Assembly (NCBI GenBank): GCA_023388075.1
Contig: JAEWGX010000096.1
Span: 1-56,190, forward strand
Direction: 5' to 3'
DNA: 56,190 nt
From: Pseudomonadota bacterium
GTDB taxonomy: Bacteria; Pseudomonadota; Gammaproteobacteria; Burkholderiales; Burkholderiaceae_E
The notes beneath the pieces were generated by a model. It ran no database searches. It had not been told where the DNA came from and saw only the letters and a list, made by a program, of their open reading frames with translations. Shown here in pieces: positions 1-9,029 of the stretch. The position numbers were made by a program, and so were the translations under genes. Position 1 is the first letter of the stretch. Each line of letters starts with the position of its first letter.

Positions 1-1503
1 CGCGGCCAGCCATTCGCTGTAGCCGCCCACCAGCTCGAGCCAGCGCCCGCCGCCTTGCGCCACCAGCACGGAGGTCACGACGTTGTCGAGGAAGGTGCGG
101 TCGTGGCTCACCAGCAGAAGGGTGCCCGGATAGGACTGCAGCGTCGCCTCCAGCAGCTCGATCGATTCCAGGTCGAGGTCGTTGGTGGGCTCGTCCAGCA
201 CCAGCAGGTTGGCCGGACGCGCGAAGAGCCGCGCGAGCAGCAGGCGGTTGCGTTCCCCGCCCGAGAGCGTGCGGACCGGCGAAGAGGCGCGGTTGGGGGG
301 AAAGAGGAAGTCGCCGAGGTAGCTCATCACGTGGCGGCGCTCGCCGTTGATCTCGACGTGGTCCGAGCCGGGGCTGACGGTCTCCGCGACCGTGGCCTCG
401 CCGTCGAGCTGCTCGCGCAGCTGGTCGAAGTACGCCACCGCCAGGTTGGTGCCGAGCCGGATGGTGCCGCCGTCTGGCTCGAGCTCGCCCAGGATCAGCC
501 GCAGCAGCGTCGACTTGCCCGAGCCGTTGGGCCCGATCAGGCCGAGCCTGTCGCCCCGCTGGATCGTGAGGTCGAGGTCGCGCACCAGCAGTTGCCCGCC
601 GAGTGACTTGGACACCCCTTCCAGCTCGCACACCAGCCGACCGGATCGAGCGCCCGCGTCGATCTCGAGCCGGACACGCCCGGCGCGCTCGCGACGCTGC
701 TCGCGCGCGGCGCGCAGCGCCTCGAGGCGCCGCACCCGGCCTTCGTTGCGCGTGCGACGCGCTTCGATGCCCTTGCGGATCCAGACCTCCTCCTGCGCCC
801 AGAACTTGTCGAACCGGCGCTGGGCCACGGCCTCGGCGGCGAGCTGCTCGCCGCGGGATCGCTCGTAGGCGGCGAAGCTGCCGGGAAAGCTGCGCAGCAG
901 GCCCCGGTCCAGCTCGACGATGCGCGTCACCACGTTGTCGAGGAAGCGCCGGTCGTGCGTGACCACGATCAGGGCCGGGCCGGCGAGGATCAGGCCCTCG
1001 AGCTGCTCGATCGCATCGATGTCGAGATGGTTGGTCGGCTCGTCCAGCAGCAGCAGGTCCGGCTCCTCGGCGAAGGCGAGCGCGAGCGCCGCCCGCTTGG
1101 TCTGCCCGCCGGAGAGCCGGCCCGGATCGGCGCCCGGATCCAGCCCGAGCCGCTCCAGGTACTGGACGATGCGCGCCTGCAGGCTCCAGTAGCGGCGCTC
1201 GTCGATCCGCGCGAGCTCCTCGCCGCCCGCGCGCTGCATGAGCGCATCGAGCAGCGTCTCGGCATCGGGGAACGCCGGCTCCTGCTCCACGGCCGCCACG
1301 ACCAGTCCGTCGCGACGGACCAGCCGCCCGTCGTCGAGCGCGATGCGTCCGGCGATCACGCCGAGCAGGCTCGACTTGCCGGTGCCATTGCGACCGATCA
1401 GCCCGACGCGCTCGCCGGCCACGAGGGTGAAATTGGCGCCGTCGAGCAGCGGATGCGCGCCGAAGGCGAGCGTCGCGTCGATCAGGCTGACCACCACGCT
1501 CAT
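1..1503 (-). CDS. uup: ABC-F family ATPase Uup (3' end cut by window edge)
   Basis: Soluble duplicated ABC ATPase of the ABC-F group, which acts on ribosomes or nucleic acid rather than in membrane transport. Starting from the ATG at 1501-1503, the first half has Walker A GRNGTGKSS, signature LSGGQ and Walker B LLLLDEPTNHLD. The second half has GPNGSGKST, LSGGERNRLLLARLF and LLVLDEPTNDLD. The charged linker between the two halves is present. There are no membrane segments. The 501 visible codons stop about 130 residues short of the usual Uup length (about 635), so the C-terminal coiled-coil DNA-binding domain lies off the left edge. The HNH nuclease gene lies just upstream on the same strand. 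Uup is preferred over EttA because of the spacing and the N-terminal MSVVVSLIDATLAFG; the paralogue assignment is inferred. Confidence 0.88.
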   Translation of the reverse strand, partial: MSVVVSLIDATLAFGAHPLLDGANFTLVAGERVGLIGRNGTGKSSLLGVIAGRIALDDGRLVRRDGLVVAAVEQEPAFPDAETLLDALMQRAGGEELARIDERRYWSLQARIVQYLERLGLDPGADPGRLSGGQTKRAALALAFAEEPDLLLLDEPTNHLDIDAIEQLEGLILAGPALIVVTHDRRFLDNVVTRIVELDRGLLRSFPGSFAAYERSRGEQLAAEAVAQRRFDKFWAQEEVWIRKGIEARRTRNEGRVRRLEALRAAREQRRERAGRVRLEIDAGARSGRLVCELEGVSKSLGGQLLVRDLDLTIQRGDRLGLIGPNGSGKSTLLRLILGELEPDGGTIRLGTNLAVAYFDQLREQLDGEATVAETVSPGSDHVEINGERRHVMSYLGDFLFPPNRASSPVRTLSGGERNRLLLARLFARPANLLVLDEPTNDLDLESIELLEATLQSYPGTLLLVSHDRTFLDNVVTSVLVAQGGGRWLELVGGYSEWLAA

Positions 1504-1546
1504 GGACGATTCCGCACCGGTTCCGCGCTGCGACCCCGGCGCCTGT

Positions 1547-2137
1547 CTAGGCCGCGACCGGGACCGTGGCGCCGAACAGCCTGGAATGGCGCGGCACGCC
1601 CGCCATCAGGAAGGTCATCTGGTCCGAGAGGATGCGCCGGTTGGCAAGGATGAATGCCTCGTGGCGATTGGGCACGTAGGGAACGTAGAGCAGCGGCATG
1701 CGCGCCGCTTCCGGGGTACGGTTGCCCTTGCGCTGGTTGCACTGCCGGCAGGCCGACACCAGGTTCTGCCAGACGGAGCGGCCGCCGTGCGAGCGCGGGA
1801 TCACATGCTCCATCTCCAGCTGCGACGCCGGATAGCTGCCGCCGCAGTAGGCGCACACCAGGCGGTCCCGCGCGAACAGCATCGCGCGCGAAAGCGGCAC
1901 GCGGTCCTCCTCGTGCCGGTACTTGTGCCGCGGGCCCTCGATCGCGATGATGGTGGCGAGCTCGAGCGTGGAGCGGCGACCGGAGCCGCGGTTCATGCCG
2001 CCGTGCAGGACCGTGCGGCTTTCCCCGAGCTCCCAGCGGACCTTCTGCGTGGCGTAGTAGCCGGCGGCCGTCTCCAGATCGATCCAGCGTACCGGCATTC
2101 CCGCGATATCCAGTGCGAGGATCTCATGAGTCGCCAT
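1547..2137 (-). CDS. HNH endonuclease family protein
   Basis: Predicted 196-residue protein with a zinc-finger HNH nuclease core. The pair Cys95/Cys98 (CAYCGG), the EMEHVIPRSHGG segment (His111) and the pair Cys130/Cys133 (CRQCNQRKGNR) are all in the expected order, so metal binding and catalysis look intact. The start is the ATG at 2135-2137; longer readings upstream lack an initiation site. A TATGAT box lies about 10 bases ahead of it. Proteins of this shape are common single genes in betaproteobacteria and are not tied to a phage or a restriction system here. No partner methylase or specificity gene is nearby, so a general repair or unknown DNA role is as likely as defence. Confidence 0.85.
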   Translation of the reverse strand: MATHEILALDIAGMPVRWIDLETAAGYYATQKVRWELGESRTVLHGGMNRGSGRRSTLELATIIAIEGPRHKYRHEEDRVPLSRAMLFARDRLVCAYCGGSYPASQLEMEHVIPRSHGGRSVWQNLVSACRQCNQRKGNRTPEAARMPLLYVPYVPNRHEAFILANRRILSDQMTFLMAGVPRHSRLFGATVPVAA

Positions 2138-2212
2138 TGAAATATCATAACAGTGACGCGGGTACCCATAGGAGTTGATGCCCGACGCGGCTTTCTCGGG
2201 TAACCTGCGCCG

Positions 2213-4951
2213 GTGAGCGTCAATCCCGCCCTCTCCGCCGCCGCGAGCCCCATCGCGGCCGGCGATGCTCCACCCCATCGTCTCGAGCGGATGTTCTCCC
2301 CGCGGTCCGTCGCGGTGGTAGGCGACTGCGGCGAGCCCGGCTCGGCGCTCCAGGTGATCCTGCGCAAGCTGCTGGAGGGCCGCTATCCGGGCCGCGTCGA
2401 CATCGTGGATCCGGCCGGCAACGAAGTGCTCGGCCGCCCTGCCGTCGCGGCGATCGAGACGATCGACGCCGCGCCGGACCTGGCAGTGCTCGACGGCGGC
2501 GAGGCGCTGGTGGAGGAGCGCGTGCGCGCGCTGGGCCGGCTCGGCACCCGCCACGTGCTGGTCGTCGGGGCGCCAGTGCCGCCCGAACGCTCCGCCCGGA
2601 TCGGCGAGGCGGCCTGCTCGGCCGGCATGCGCCTGCTCGGCCCGGGCTCCTTGGGCCTTGCGCGCCCGCGCGAAGGGCTCGACCTTACCGCGGCCATCGC
2701 CCGGCTGTCACCGGGGCCGCTCGCGATCGTCTCGCAATCGTCGGCGGTGTGCGCGGCGCTGCTCGATTTCGCCGAGGGCTCGGGCGTGGGGCTCTCGACC
2801 GTCGCGTCGACCGGCATCGACGTGAGCGTGCACGCGGTGCTCGACTACCTGGCGTTCGACTCGGCCACGCGCAGCGTCGTGGTCTACATGGAAGGCGTGC
2901 GCGATGCGCGGCGCGTGCTGACCAGCCTGCGCGCGCTGGCGCGAACCAAGCCGGTGGTGGTGCTCAAGGCCGGCGGCAACGACGTCGGTGCGCGCGCGCG
3001 GCTCACCCATTCGGACGTGGTCGCGAGCGACCGCAGCACCTTCGAGGACGCGATGCGCCGTTGCGGCGCGGTCCCGGTGGACAGCTTCGGTGAGCTCTTC
3101 AGCGCGGTGGAGTGGCTCGCCAACGGACGGCGGGTGCGCGGCGAGCGCCTCGCCATCGTGACCAACGGCGGCGGGCTCGCCACCCTCGCGGCCGATGCCT
3201 GCCGGAACTACGGCGTGGACCTGGCCACGCTGACGGACGGCACCGTAGACAGGCTCGGGGCCCTGCTCGCCCCCGGCTGGTCCGGCGGCAACCCGGTGAA
3301 CGCGACCGCCGCGGCCTCGCCCGACGTGCTCGCGCAGGCCGCGGCGCGGGTGGCCGAGGACGCCGGCGCCGACGCGCTGCTGGGCGTCTTCTGCGGCACC
3401 CCGATCGCGTCGTCCGCGGCGATCGCGGACGCCCTTCTGGCGCAGCCGCCCGCGCTGCCCGCGATGTATGCCTTCGTCGGCGCGACGGACGCCCAGCGCG
3501 GTTGCGACGTTCTCAATCGCGAAGGCCACAGCGTGTTCAACACGCCGGATGCCGCGGTCCGCGCCTTCTCCATCCTCGTGGAGTACCAGCGCAGCCAGCG
3601 CAACCTGCTGGAGGCGCCGCCGCCGCTTCGGGCCGTGCGCACGTTCGACGAGGCCGCCATCCGCGACATCGTCGACAGCGCGCTCGCCGCCGGCCACGAG
3701 AGCCTGGACGAGGTCCGCAGCAAGCACCTGCTCGCGGCCTGCGGCATTCCCGTGCCCCGCACGGAGGTAGCGCGCACCGTGGAGGAAGCGGCGAAGCTAG
3801 CCGACCGCATCGGCTATCCGGTGGCGCTCAAGGTGGTCTCGCGCGACATCGTGCACAAGAGCGACGTCTCCGGCGTGCGGCTCGACATCCGCGACCGGCA
3901 CGAGCTGCGCGGGGCCGCGAGCGCCATGCAGCAGCGCCTGCGGGCCGCCGCCCCGCAGGTCCGGCTCGAGGGTTTCGCCGTGCAGCCGATGATCCGCCGC
4001 GGCCACGCGCTGGAGCTGCTGGTCGGGGTGAGCCGGGACCCGGCATTCGGACCGGTGATCACCTTCGGCGCCGGCGGCGTCGCGGTGGAGGCCACCGCGG
4101 ACGCCGCTACCGCCTTGCCGCCGCTCAACCCGCTGCTCGCGCGCGACCTCATCGCCCGCACGCGCATCGCCCGTCTCGCCGCCGGCTACCGCCACGTACC
4201 CGCGGTGGCGGTCGCCGCCATCGAGGACGTCCTCGTCGCGGTCTCGTCGCTGGTCTGCCGCTTTCCCGAGATCGCCGGCATGGACGTCAATCCGCTGCTG
4301 GCCGATCCCGAGGGCGTGATCGCGCTCGACGCCCGCATCGTCCTCGACCGCGACTCGCCGCCGCTCGATGCGCGCTACTCCCATCTCGCGATCCACCCGT
4401 ATCCGGCGGAGCTGGAGCGCACACTCACGCTGCGCAAGTCGCGCGATCGCGTTCTGGTGCGGCCGATCCGCCCGGACGACGCGGCCATGGAGCTCGCGTT
4501 CTTCGAGGGACTGTCGCAGAGCGCCCGCCGCTGGCGCTTCCTGCATCCGATCAAGACCCTGAGCGCGGAGATGGTGGCACGCTTCACGCAGGTCGACTAC
4601 GACCGGGACATGGCGCTGGTGGCGATACCGCTCGCGCGGGACGGCGCGCAGGAGGAGCGCATCGTCGGGGTGGCGCGCTACGTGCGCGAGATGAACGAGT
4701 CGCGCTGCGAGTTCGCCCTGGTGGTGAGCGACGACTGGCAGGGGCGGGGCCTGGCCGGCGCGCTGCTCGGACAGCTGGTGGAGCACGCCCGCGCGGTCGG
4801 CCTCGCGGTGATGGCCGGCTATGTCGACGCGCAGAACCTGCGGATGCTCAACTTCGTGCGCCGCATGGGCTTCGAGATCTCGGACTCGCGGGAGGATCCC
4901 TCGATGAAGGTCGCCACCATGGCGCTGCAGCCACGCGGAAAGCCGGCATGA
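2213..4951 (+). CDS. Pat/PatZ-type acetyltransferase: ADP-forming acyl-CoA synthetase-like domains fused to GNAT
   Basis: 912 residues from a GTG start (an internal ATG at residue 27 is the alternative). Order: CoA-binding Rossmann domain (about 25-150), succinyl-CoA-ligase-like domains with SGGNPVN, an ATP-grasp domain (about 505-720, ending near GMDVNPLL), then a GNAT domain (about 740-905, QGRGLAGALLGQL). This is the layout of PatZ/YfiQ (886 aa in E. coli), which acetylates acetyl-CoA synthetase and other proteins on lysine. The phospho-histidine position of ADP-forming synthetases appears to be kept as His266 in LTHSD, so residual ligase chemistry is not excluded. The stop overlaps the asparaginase ATG (ATGA), implying translational coupling. 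Target proteins cannot be told from sequence. Confidence 0.88.
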   Translation: MSVNPALSAAASPIAAGDAPPHRLERMFSPRSVAVVGDCGEPGSALQVILRKLLEGRYPGRVDIVDPAGNEVLGRPAVAAIETIDAAPDLAVLDGGEALVEERVRALGRLGTRHVLVVGAPVPPERSARIGEAACSAGMRLLGPGSLGLARPREGLDLTAAIARLSPGPLAIVSQSSAVCAALLDFAEGSGVGLSTVASTGIDVSVHAVLDYLAFDSATRSVVVYMEGVRDARRVLTSLRALARTKPVVVLKAGGNDVGARARLTHSDVVASDRSTFEDAMRRCGAVPVDSFGELFSAVEWLANGRRVRGERLAIVTNGGGLATLAADACRNYGVDLATLTDGTVDRLGALLAPGWSGGNPVNATAAASPDVLAQAAARVAEDAGADALLGVFCGTPIASSAAIADALLAQPPALPAMYAFVGATDAQRGCDVLNREGHSVFNTPDAAVRAFSILVEYQRSQRNLLEAPPPLRAVRTFDEAAIRDIVDSALAAGHESLDEVRSKHLLAACGIPVPRTEVARTVEEAAKLADRIGYPVALKVVSRDIVHKSDVSGVRLDIRDRHELRGAASAMQQRLRAAAPQVRLEGFAVQPMIRRGHALELLVGVSRDPAFGPVITFGAGGVAVEATADAATALPPLNPLLARDLIARTRIARLAAGYRHVPAVAVAAIEDVLVAVSSLVCRFPEIAGMDVNPLLADPEGVIALDARIVLDRDSPPLDARYSHLAIHPYPAELERTLTLRKSRDRVLVRPIRPDDAAMELAFFEGLSQSARRWRFLHPIKTLSAEMVARFTQVDYDRDMALVAIPLARDGAQEERIVGVARYVREMNESRCEFALVVSDDWQGRGLAGALLGQLVEHARAVGLAVMAGYVDAQNLRMLNFVRRMGFEISDSREDPSMKVATMALQPRGKPA

Positions 4952-5967
4952 AGACGCTCGTCGTCATAGGCACGGGCGGCACGATCGCCGGCGCCGCCGA
5001 GGACCCGATGCAGACGCTCGGCTATCGCGCGGGCGCGGTGCCGGTTGCCCGGCTGCTGGAGGGTATTCCTGGCCTCGAGCGCGTCGCCGCGCTGCGCACG
5101 CGCCAGCCGCTGTCGATCGGCAGCGAGCACATGCGCGCGAGCCACTGGCACGCCATCTGGCGCGAGGTGCGCGACGCGGTGGCGGACCCCGCGATCGACG
5201 GCGTGGTCGTTGCCCATGGCACCGACACGCTGGAGGAGACCGCCTTCTTCCTGGACCTGGTCACCCCACGCGGCAAGCCGGTGGTGCTGACCGGCGCCAT
5301 GCGGCCGGCCACCGCCGCGGGCGCCGACGGCCCGGCCAATCTGCTTGCCGCCTGCGCGTTCGCGGCGGACGACGCCGCCTACGGTCGTGGCGTGCTGGTC
5401 GCGCTCAACGACGTCGCGCTGGCCGCCGCGCATGCGGCCAAGACGCACACCTTGCGCACCGACGCATTCGTCGCGCGCGACGCCGCACCGCTTGGCGACT
5501 TCATCTCCGGCGCGGTGCGGTGGCGCGCGGCCGCAACCCGCGCCGGGGAGGTCGCAAGTCCTCGGCGCAACCGCTTCACCGCGCTCGAGCCGACCGGCGC
5601 GCTGCCGCGGGTGGCGCTCGTCTGGCAGCACGTCGACTGCGACGAGGCGGTGGTGGCCTGGCACCTGTCGCGCGGCGCCCGCGGGATCGTGATCGCGGGC
5701 ACCGGCAACGGCACGATGCCCGACGCCATGCGCGCGGCGCTTGCCGCGGCGAGTCGCGGCGGCTGCCTGGTCGTGCGCGCGAGCCGCGTCCCGCGGGGCC
5801 CGGTGATCCGCAACGCGCAGGCCGAACCTGCCGACCGCGACGACGCCCTCGGCTTCATCGCCGCGGGTGGCGTCGCGCCGCTCAAGGCCCGCCTGCTGCT
5901 GCAGTGCTGCCTGCTGGCCGGGATGGATGTCGCCGCGGCACAGGCCGAGTTCGACGCGATCGGCTGA
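4948..5967 (+). CDS. L-asparaginase family protein
   Basis: 339 residues, hydrolysing asparagine to aspartate and ammonia. Both catalytic threonine motifs are present: GTGGTIAG (Thr12) and HGTDTLEETA (Thr92-Asp93). The downstream lysine region AAKTHTLRTDAF also fits. There is no signal peptide, unlike periplasmic type II enzymes, so a cytoplasmic location is inferred although the sequence otherwise resembles the AnsB-like group. The ATG overlaps the stop of the acetyltransferase gene in an ATGA, which fixes the start. The 3' end is 6 bases from the stop of the convergent ubiJ, leaving no room for a separate terminator. Confidence 0.87.
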   Translation: MKTLVVIGTGGTIAGAAEDPMQTLGYRAGAVPVARLLEGIPGLERVAALRTRQPLSIGSEHMRASHWHAIWREVRDAVADPAIDGVVVAHGTDTLEETAFFLDLVTPRGKPVVLTGAMRPATAAGADGPANLLAACAFAADDAAYGRGVLVALNDVALAAAHAAKTHTLRTDAFVARDAAPLGDFISGAVRWRAAATRAGEVASPRRNRFTALEPTGALPRVALVWQHVDCDEAVVAWHLSRGARGIVIAGTGNGTMPDAMRAALAAASRGGCLVVRASRVPRGPVIRNAQAEPADRDDALGFIAAGGVAPLKARLLLQCCLLAGMDVAAAQAEFDAIG

Positions 5968-5973
5968 GAGGGC

Positions 5974-6579
5974 TCAGCGACCGGCAGACCGCGCGCGGGT
6001 CTCCAGGCTCGCCACGCGCTCCGCGAGACGACCCAGCTCCGCGGCAAGGCCGGCGAGTTCCGCGCCGGACACCAACGGCCCGCCGCGGGTGGCGGCGGCA
6101 CGATGCACCGCCTCCTGCGACCGCTCGCGCAGGCCGCCGAAGCGCTCGCGCAGCCCGCGCACGGCGAGGCCGACCCGGTGGGCGACCGGATCGCCGACCA
6201 CGCGGCTGAGGTCTTCCTCGAAGTCCCATTCCAGCGAATCCGCCACCTCGCCGACGGTGGCGGCAAGCGCGGCATCGCCCTCGATCGAGAGATTCGAACG
6301 CAGACCCGACGGCCCCGCTTCCAGCACCCGGAGCATCGTATCCAGCCGCGGGGCGATGCGAAGGACGACATCCGGCGTCCCTCGCGACATGGCGACCAGC
6401 AGTCCGTCCACGCCGATGAGCGCGTCCGCTTCCAGGCTGCCGAGCGGGTGGCTCGCGATGATGCGGATGCAGCGGCCGGCGTGCCCACGCATGCGTTCGC
6501 GCGAAGCCGGCTGCTGCTGCAGCACGTGATTCATCGCCGACAGCGCGACCTGCGCCATCGGCAGCGGCACCCGGGTCAT
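5974..6579 (-). CDS. ubiJ: Ubiquinone biosynthesis accessory factor UbiJ (SCP2 domain)
   Basis: 201-residue soluble protein with an N-terminal SCP2-like lipid-binding fold (about 15-120, with GVDGLLVAMSRG and LSIEGDAALA) and a C-terminal helical, Arg/Glu-rich tail ending in a probable coiled coil (GLAAELGRLAERVASLE). UbiJ binds isoprenoid intermediates and organises the cytosolic Ubi complex. Assignment rests on the fold signature, the length and the position just downstream of the Tim44-like gene and ubiE on the same strand, the usual order in betaproteobacteria. The start ATG at 6577-6579 is the first in frame; an internal Met8 is possible. Confidence 0.82.
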   Translation of the reverse strand: MTRVPLPMAQVALSAMNHVLQQQPASRERMRGHAGRCIRIIASHPLGSLEADALIGVDGLLVAMSRGTPDVVLRIAPRLDTMLRVLEAGPSGLRSNLSIEGDAALAATVGEVADSLEWDFEEDLSRVVGDPVAHRVGLAVRGLRERFGGLRERSQEAVHRAAATRGGPLVSGAELAGLAAELGRLAERVASLETRARSAGR

Positions 6580-6630
6580 CGGACCATTGCCGCGTCGGCT
6601 GCCGCGTCCGTCAGGCCGCGATGCCGGCCG

Positions 6631-7557
6631 TCACTCGACCTGCTGGATGCCCGCGAGCACCCAGCCGCTGCTGCGGTCGGTCGGGCGGGTGAAGTTCCAG
6701 ACCTCGGTGAACGGCTGGGCCGCCTCCTCGGACGATTCCCGCAGCATGCCCTCGAAACGCACGCTCGCCAGCTCCGTGGCGCCGCCTTCGCCGATGTGCT
6801 CGACGCCCAGCAGCCGCCCTTCCAGCGTAACCACGTCGGTCGATTGCTCGACCGCGCCGCGCTCCCTCATCTCCAAACTCAGCTCCGCGAACATCTCGGG
6901 TGAGGTGAACTCGCGCAGGTCGTCGACGCGGTTCTGGTCATTGGCCGCCTGCAGCCGGACGAAGCACACCTTGGCGGCGTGCATGAAGCGGTCGACGTCG
7001 AAATCGCCCGGGATCGGATCCGTCGCCACCTGGCCCTGCGCAGGGGCGGCCAGCGCGGCGGACGATCCACCCATCGCCCCGGCGCCTGTCCTGCGCGCCC
7101 ACGGATCACCGGCCGCGGCTTGCCGGGCCGCGTGCGGCCCGGCGCCCGCTCCGGCAAAGGACGGGCGTGGCCCCGCTCCCCCGGCCTCCTGGCCACGCCG
7201 CGCCGCCGCGAAGCGACGCACCAGCAGCAGGACCACCATGGCGACCAGCGCCATCAGGAGGATCGTGCCGAACTCTTCGCCGAGCCCCATCCAGGACGCG
7301 AGCGCCGCGAGCCCGAGTCCGGCCGCGATGCCGGCAATCGGGCCCATCCAGCTGCGTCCGGGCGTGGCGCCGCCGGCCGGCGGACGCGCCGCCTGCTGGC
7401 TTGCCTGGGAAGGCGGTCGGGTGGCATCGCGCTTCATGAAATCGCTCTGCTTGCCCAGGCTGCGTCCGCCGCCGAGACGACGCGCGTCGGCGTCTTCCGG
7501 GGCGAGCAGCACGGCGCTGAACAGCGCGACGAGCAGCACGGTGAGGAATCGTTTCAT
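6631..7557 (-). CDS. Tim44-like domain membrane protein
   Basis: 308 residues. An N-terminal hydrophobic signal or anchor (MKRFLTVLLVALFSAVLLA) is followed by a low-complexity Arg/Pro/Ala stretch, a transmembrane segment near 65-100 (GIAAGLGLAALASWMG, then LLMALVAMVVLLLV) and a C-terminal Tim44-like domain (about 175-305, DFDVDRFMHAAKVCFVRLQ, EVWNFTRP). The fold resembles the membrane-docking part of mitochondrial Tim44. The bacterial role is not settled, but the gene regularly sits between ubiE and ubiJ, which suggests a link to membrane quinone synthesis. The ATG at 7555-7557 has GGAG ahead of it, and a stem-loop lies in its leader. Confidence 0.83.
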   Translation of the reverse strand: MKRFLTVLLVALFSAVLLAPEDADARRLGGGRSLGKQSDFMKRDATRPPSQASQQAARPPAGGATPGRSWMGPIAGIAAGLGLAALASWMGLGEEFGTILLMALVAMVVLLLVRRFAAARRGQEAGGAGPRPSFAGAGAGPHAARQAAAGDPWARRTGAGAMGGSSAALAAPAQGQVATDPIPGDFDVDRFMHAAKVCFVRLQAANDQNRVDDLREFTSPEMFAELSLEMRERGAVEQSTDVVTLEGRLLGVEHIGEGGATELASVRFEGMLRESSEEAAQPFTEVWNFTRPTDRSSGWVLAGIQQVE

Positions 7558-7574
7558 CGGAGGTCTCCAGGAAA

Positions 7575-7591
7575 GGACCGTCGGACGGTCC
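7575..7591 (-). terminator. 17-bp palindrome in the ubiE / Tim44-like gap
   Basis: GGACCGTC, one central base, then GACGGTCC. Read on the minus strand it lies after ubiE, is followed by TTT and precedes the ribosome binding site of the Tim44-like gene. It could act as a weak terminator, an attenuator or an mRNA stability element. The T-run is short, so the role is uncertain. Confidence 0.35.
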
Positions 7592-7736
7592 GGAAAATCT
7601 TTCAGGTGCGCCAGTATCGGGTGAGGCGCCATCGCCATCCCGAGCAACCGCACGCGGCGTCGGATATTTCGGTGCGTATTGTGGCGTATCGGGTGACCGA
7701 ACGAGGCGCCGCCGCCCTGCGGCGCATCCCGTCCGG

Positions 7737-8462
7737 CTACAGCCTGGTCCCCTGATGCAGCGCCACCACGCCCGCGGCGAGGTTGAAGTAGGTCACCCGG
7801 GCGAAACCGGCGTCTTCCATCATCCGCTCGAGCGCCCGCTGGTCCGGATGCATGCGGATCGACTCGGCAAGGTAGCGATAGCTCTGCGCGTCGTTCGCGA
7901 CCAGCTTCCCGAGCACCGGCAGGACGCCGAACGAGAAGGCGTCGTAGGGCACCGACAGCGGCTTCCACACGCGGGAGAACTCCAGCACCAGCGCAAGGCC
8001 CCCCGGTCGCAGCACCCGTCGCATCTCCGCCAGCGCGAGATCCTTGTGCGTCATGTTGCGCAGGCCGAAGGCGACCGTGACCCGGTCGAAGCTCTCGTCG
8101 CGAAACGGCAGCCGCTCCGCGTCGCACTGCACCGCCGGCAGCACCAGGCCTTCGTCGAGCGCGCGATCGCGGCCAATGGCGAGCATCGACGCATTGATGT
8201 CCGTCATCCAGACCTCCACGCCGCGGCGACGCGCCATCGCACGGGCGAGGTCACCGCTGCCGGTGGCCAGGTCCAGCACCCGCATTCCCGGCCGCAGCGC
8301 GGCCTGGCCGACGGTGAACCGCTTCCAGAGACGGTGCAATCCGCCCGACATCAGGTCGTTCATCAGGTCGTACCGCGAGGCCACCGAATCGAAGACGCCG
8401 CGCACCTTGCGGGCCTTCTCGCGCTCGTCCACCGTCTGGTAGCCGAAGTGGGTGGGGCCCAT
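7737..8462 (-). CDS. ubiE: Ubiquinone/menaquinone biosynthesis C-methyltransferase UbiE
   Basis: 241-residue SAM-dependent methyltransferase for the C-methylation step of ubiquinone synthesis. It shows the family opening THFGYQTVDEREKARKVRGV, the SAM motif I VLDLATGSGDLA, DxxN in WMTDINASML, and the UbiE signatures VAFGLRNMTHKDLALAEM and LEFSRVWKPL. The length equals the family norm. The start is the ATG at 8460-8462, 4 bases after the stop of the DUF971 gene, so the two are co-transcribed. The 179-base gap to the Tim44-like gene holds no gene, only the stem-loop noted there. Confidence 0.95.
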   Translation of the reverse strand: MGPTHFGYQTVDEREKARKVRGVFDSVASRYDLMNDLMSGGLHRLWKRFTVGQAALRPGMRVLDLATGSGDLARAMARRRGVEVWMTDINASMLAIGRDRALDEGLVLPAVQCDAERLPFRDESFDRVTVAFGLRNMTHKDLALAEMRRVLRPGGLALVLEFSRVWKPLSVPYDAFSFGVLPVLGKLVANDAQSYRYLAESIRMHPDQRALERMMEDAGFARVTYFNLAAGVVALHQGTRL

Positions 8463-8466
8463 ATGC

Positions 8467-8964
8467 TCAGCCCCCGGGCTTGCCCTTGCGCGACAGCGAC
8501 ACCGCGCTGATACCACCCGACGCCGCGATGACCTCGCCCGGTCCCGCGCCGCTCCCGCCGGCGCCGGATGGTCCGGACGACCCGGCCTGTGCCGGATCGC
8601 GGCTCTTGCCGGCCTCCTCGAGCCGCCGCAGGTATTCCTCCCACATCCGGTCGTGATCCCGGACGAGCCGCTGCAGGTAGTCCCAGGAGTAGATGCCCGT
8701 GGCATGGCCATCGGTGAAGCGCGGCTGGATGGCGTAGTTGCCGACCGGCTCGATTCGCTCGATGCCGACGTCGCGCTTGCCGACCTGCAGCACCTCCTGC
8801 CCCGGGCCGTGGCCGCGCACCTCCGCGGAAGGGGAATGCACGCGCAGGAACTCGAAGCTCAGCCGATGCGACCGGCCTCCCTCGAACTCCAGCTCCAGCA
8901 CGCGTGATTTCTGGTGAACGACGATCCGCGTGGGTATCGGCGACTTGCTCTCCGTTGCTGCCAT
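8467..8964 (-). CDS. DUF971 (gamma-butyrobetaine hydroxylase N-terminal-like) protein
   Basis: 165 residues. The first about 115 form a DUF971 domain (IVVHQKSRVLELEF, LSFEFLRVHSPSAEVRGHG, VGNYAIQPRFTDGHATGIYSWDYL). The remaining about 50 are a Gly/Ser/Ala-rich tail that looks disordered. The domain is a small beta fold related to the N-terminus of gamma-butyrobetaine hydroxylase. The standalone proteins have been linked to Fe-S or quinone metabolism by neighbourhood, without a settled activity. It is the gene immediately upstream of ubiE (4-base gap), as is usual in this group, so a role with the ubiquinone block is inferred. Confidence 0.85.
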   Translation of the reverse strand: MAATESKSPIPTRIVVHQKSRVLELEFEGGRSHRLSFEFLRVHSPSAEVRGHGPGQEVLQVGKRDVGIERIEPVGNYAIQPRFTDGHATGIYSWDYLQRLVRDHDRMWEEYLRRLEEAGKSRDPAQAGSSGPSGAGGSGAGPGEVIAASGGISAVSLSRKGKPGG

Positions 8965-9029
8965 CGTCCTTCTTCAGATGCTGTGAGGTCTGGGCTGCGC
9001 CCTTGGCCGGCTCCTCCTCCCATGTTAGC

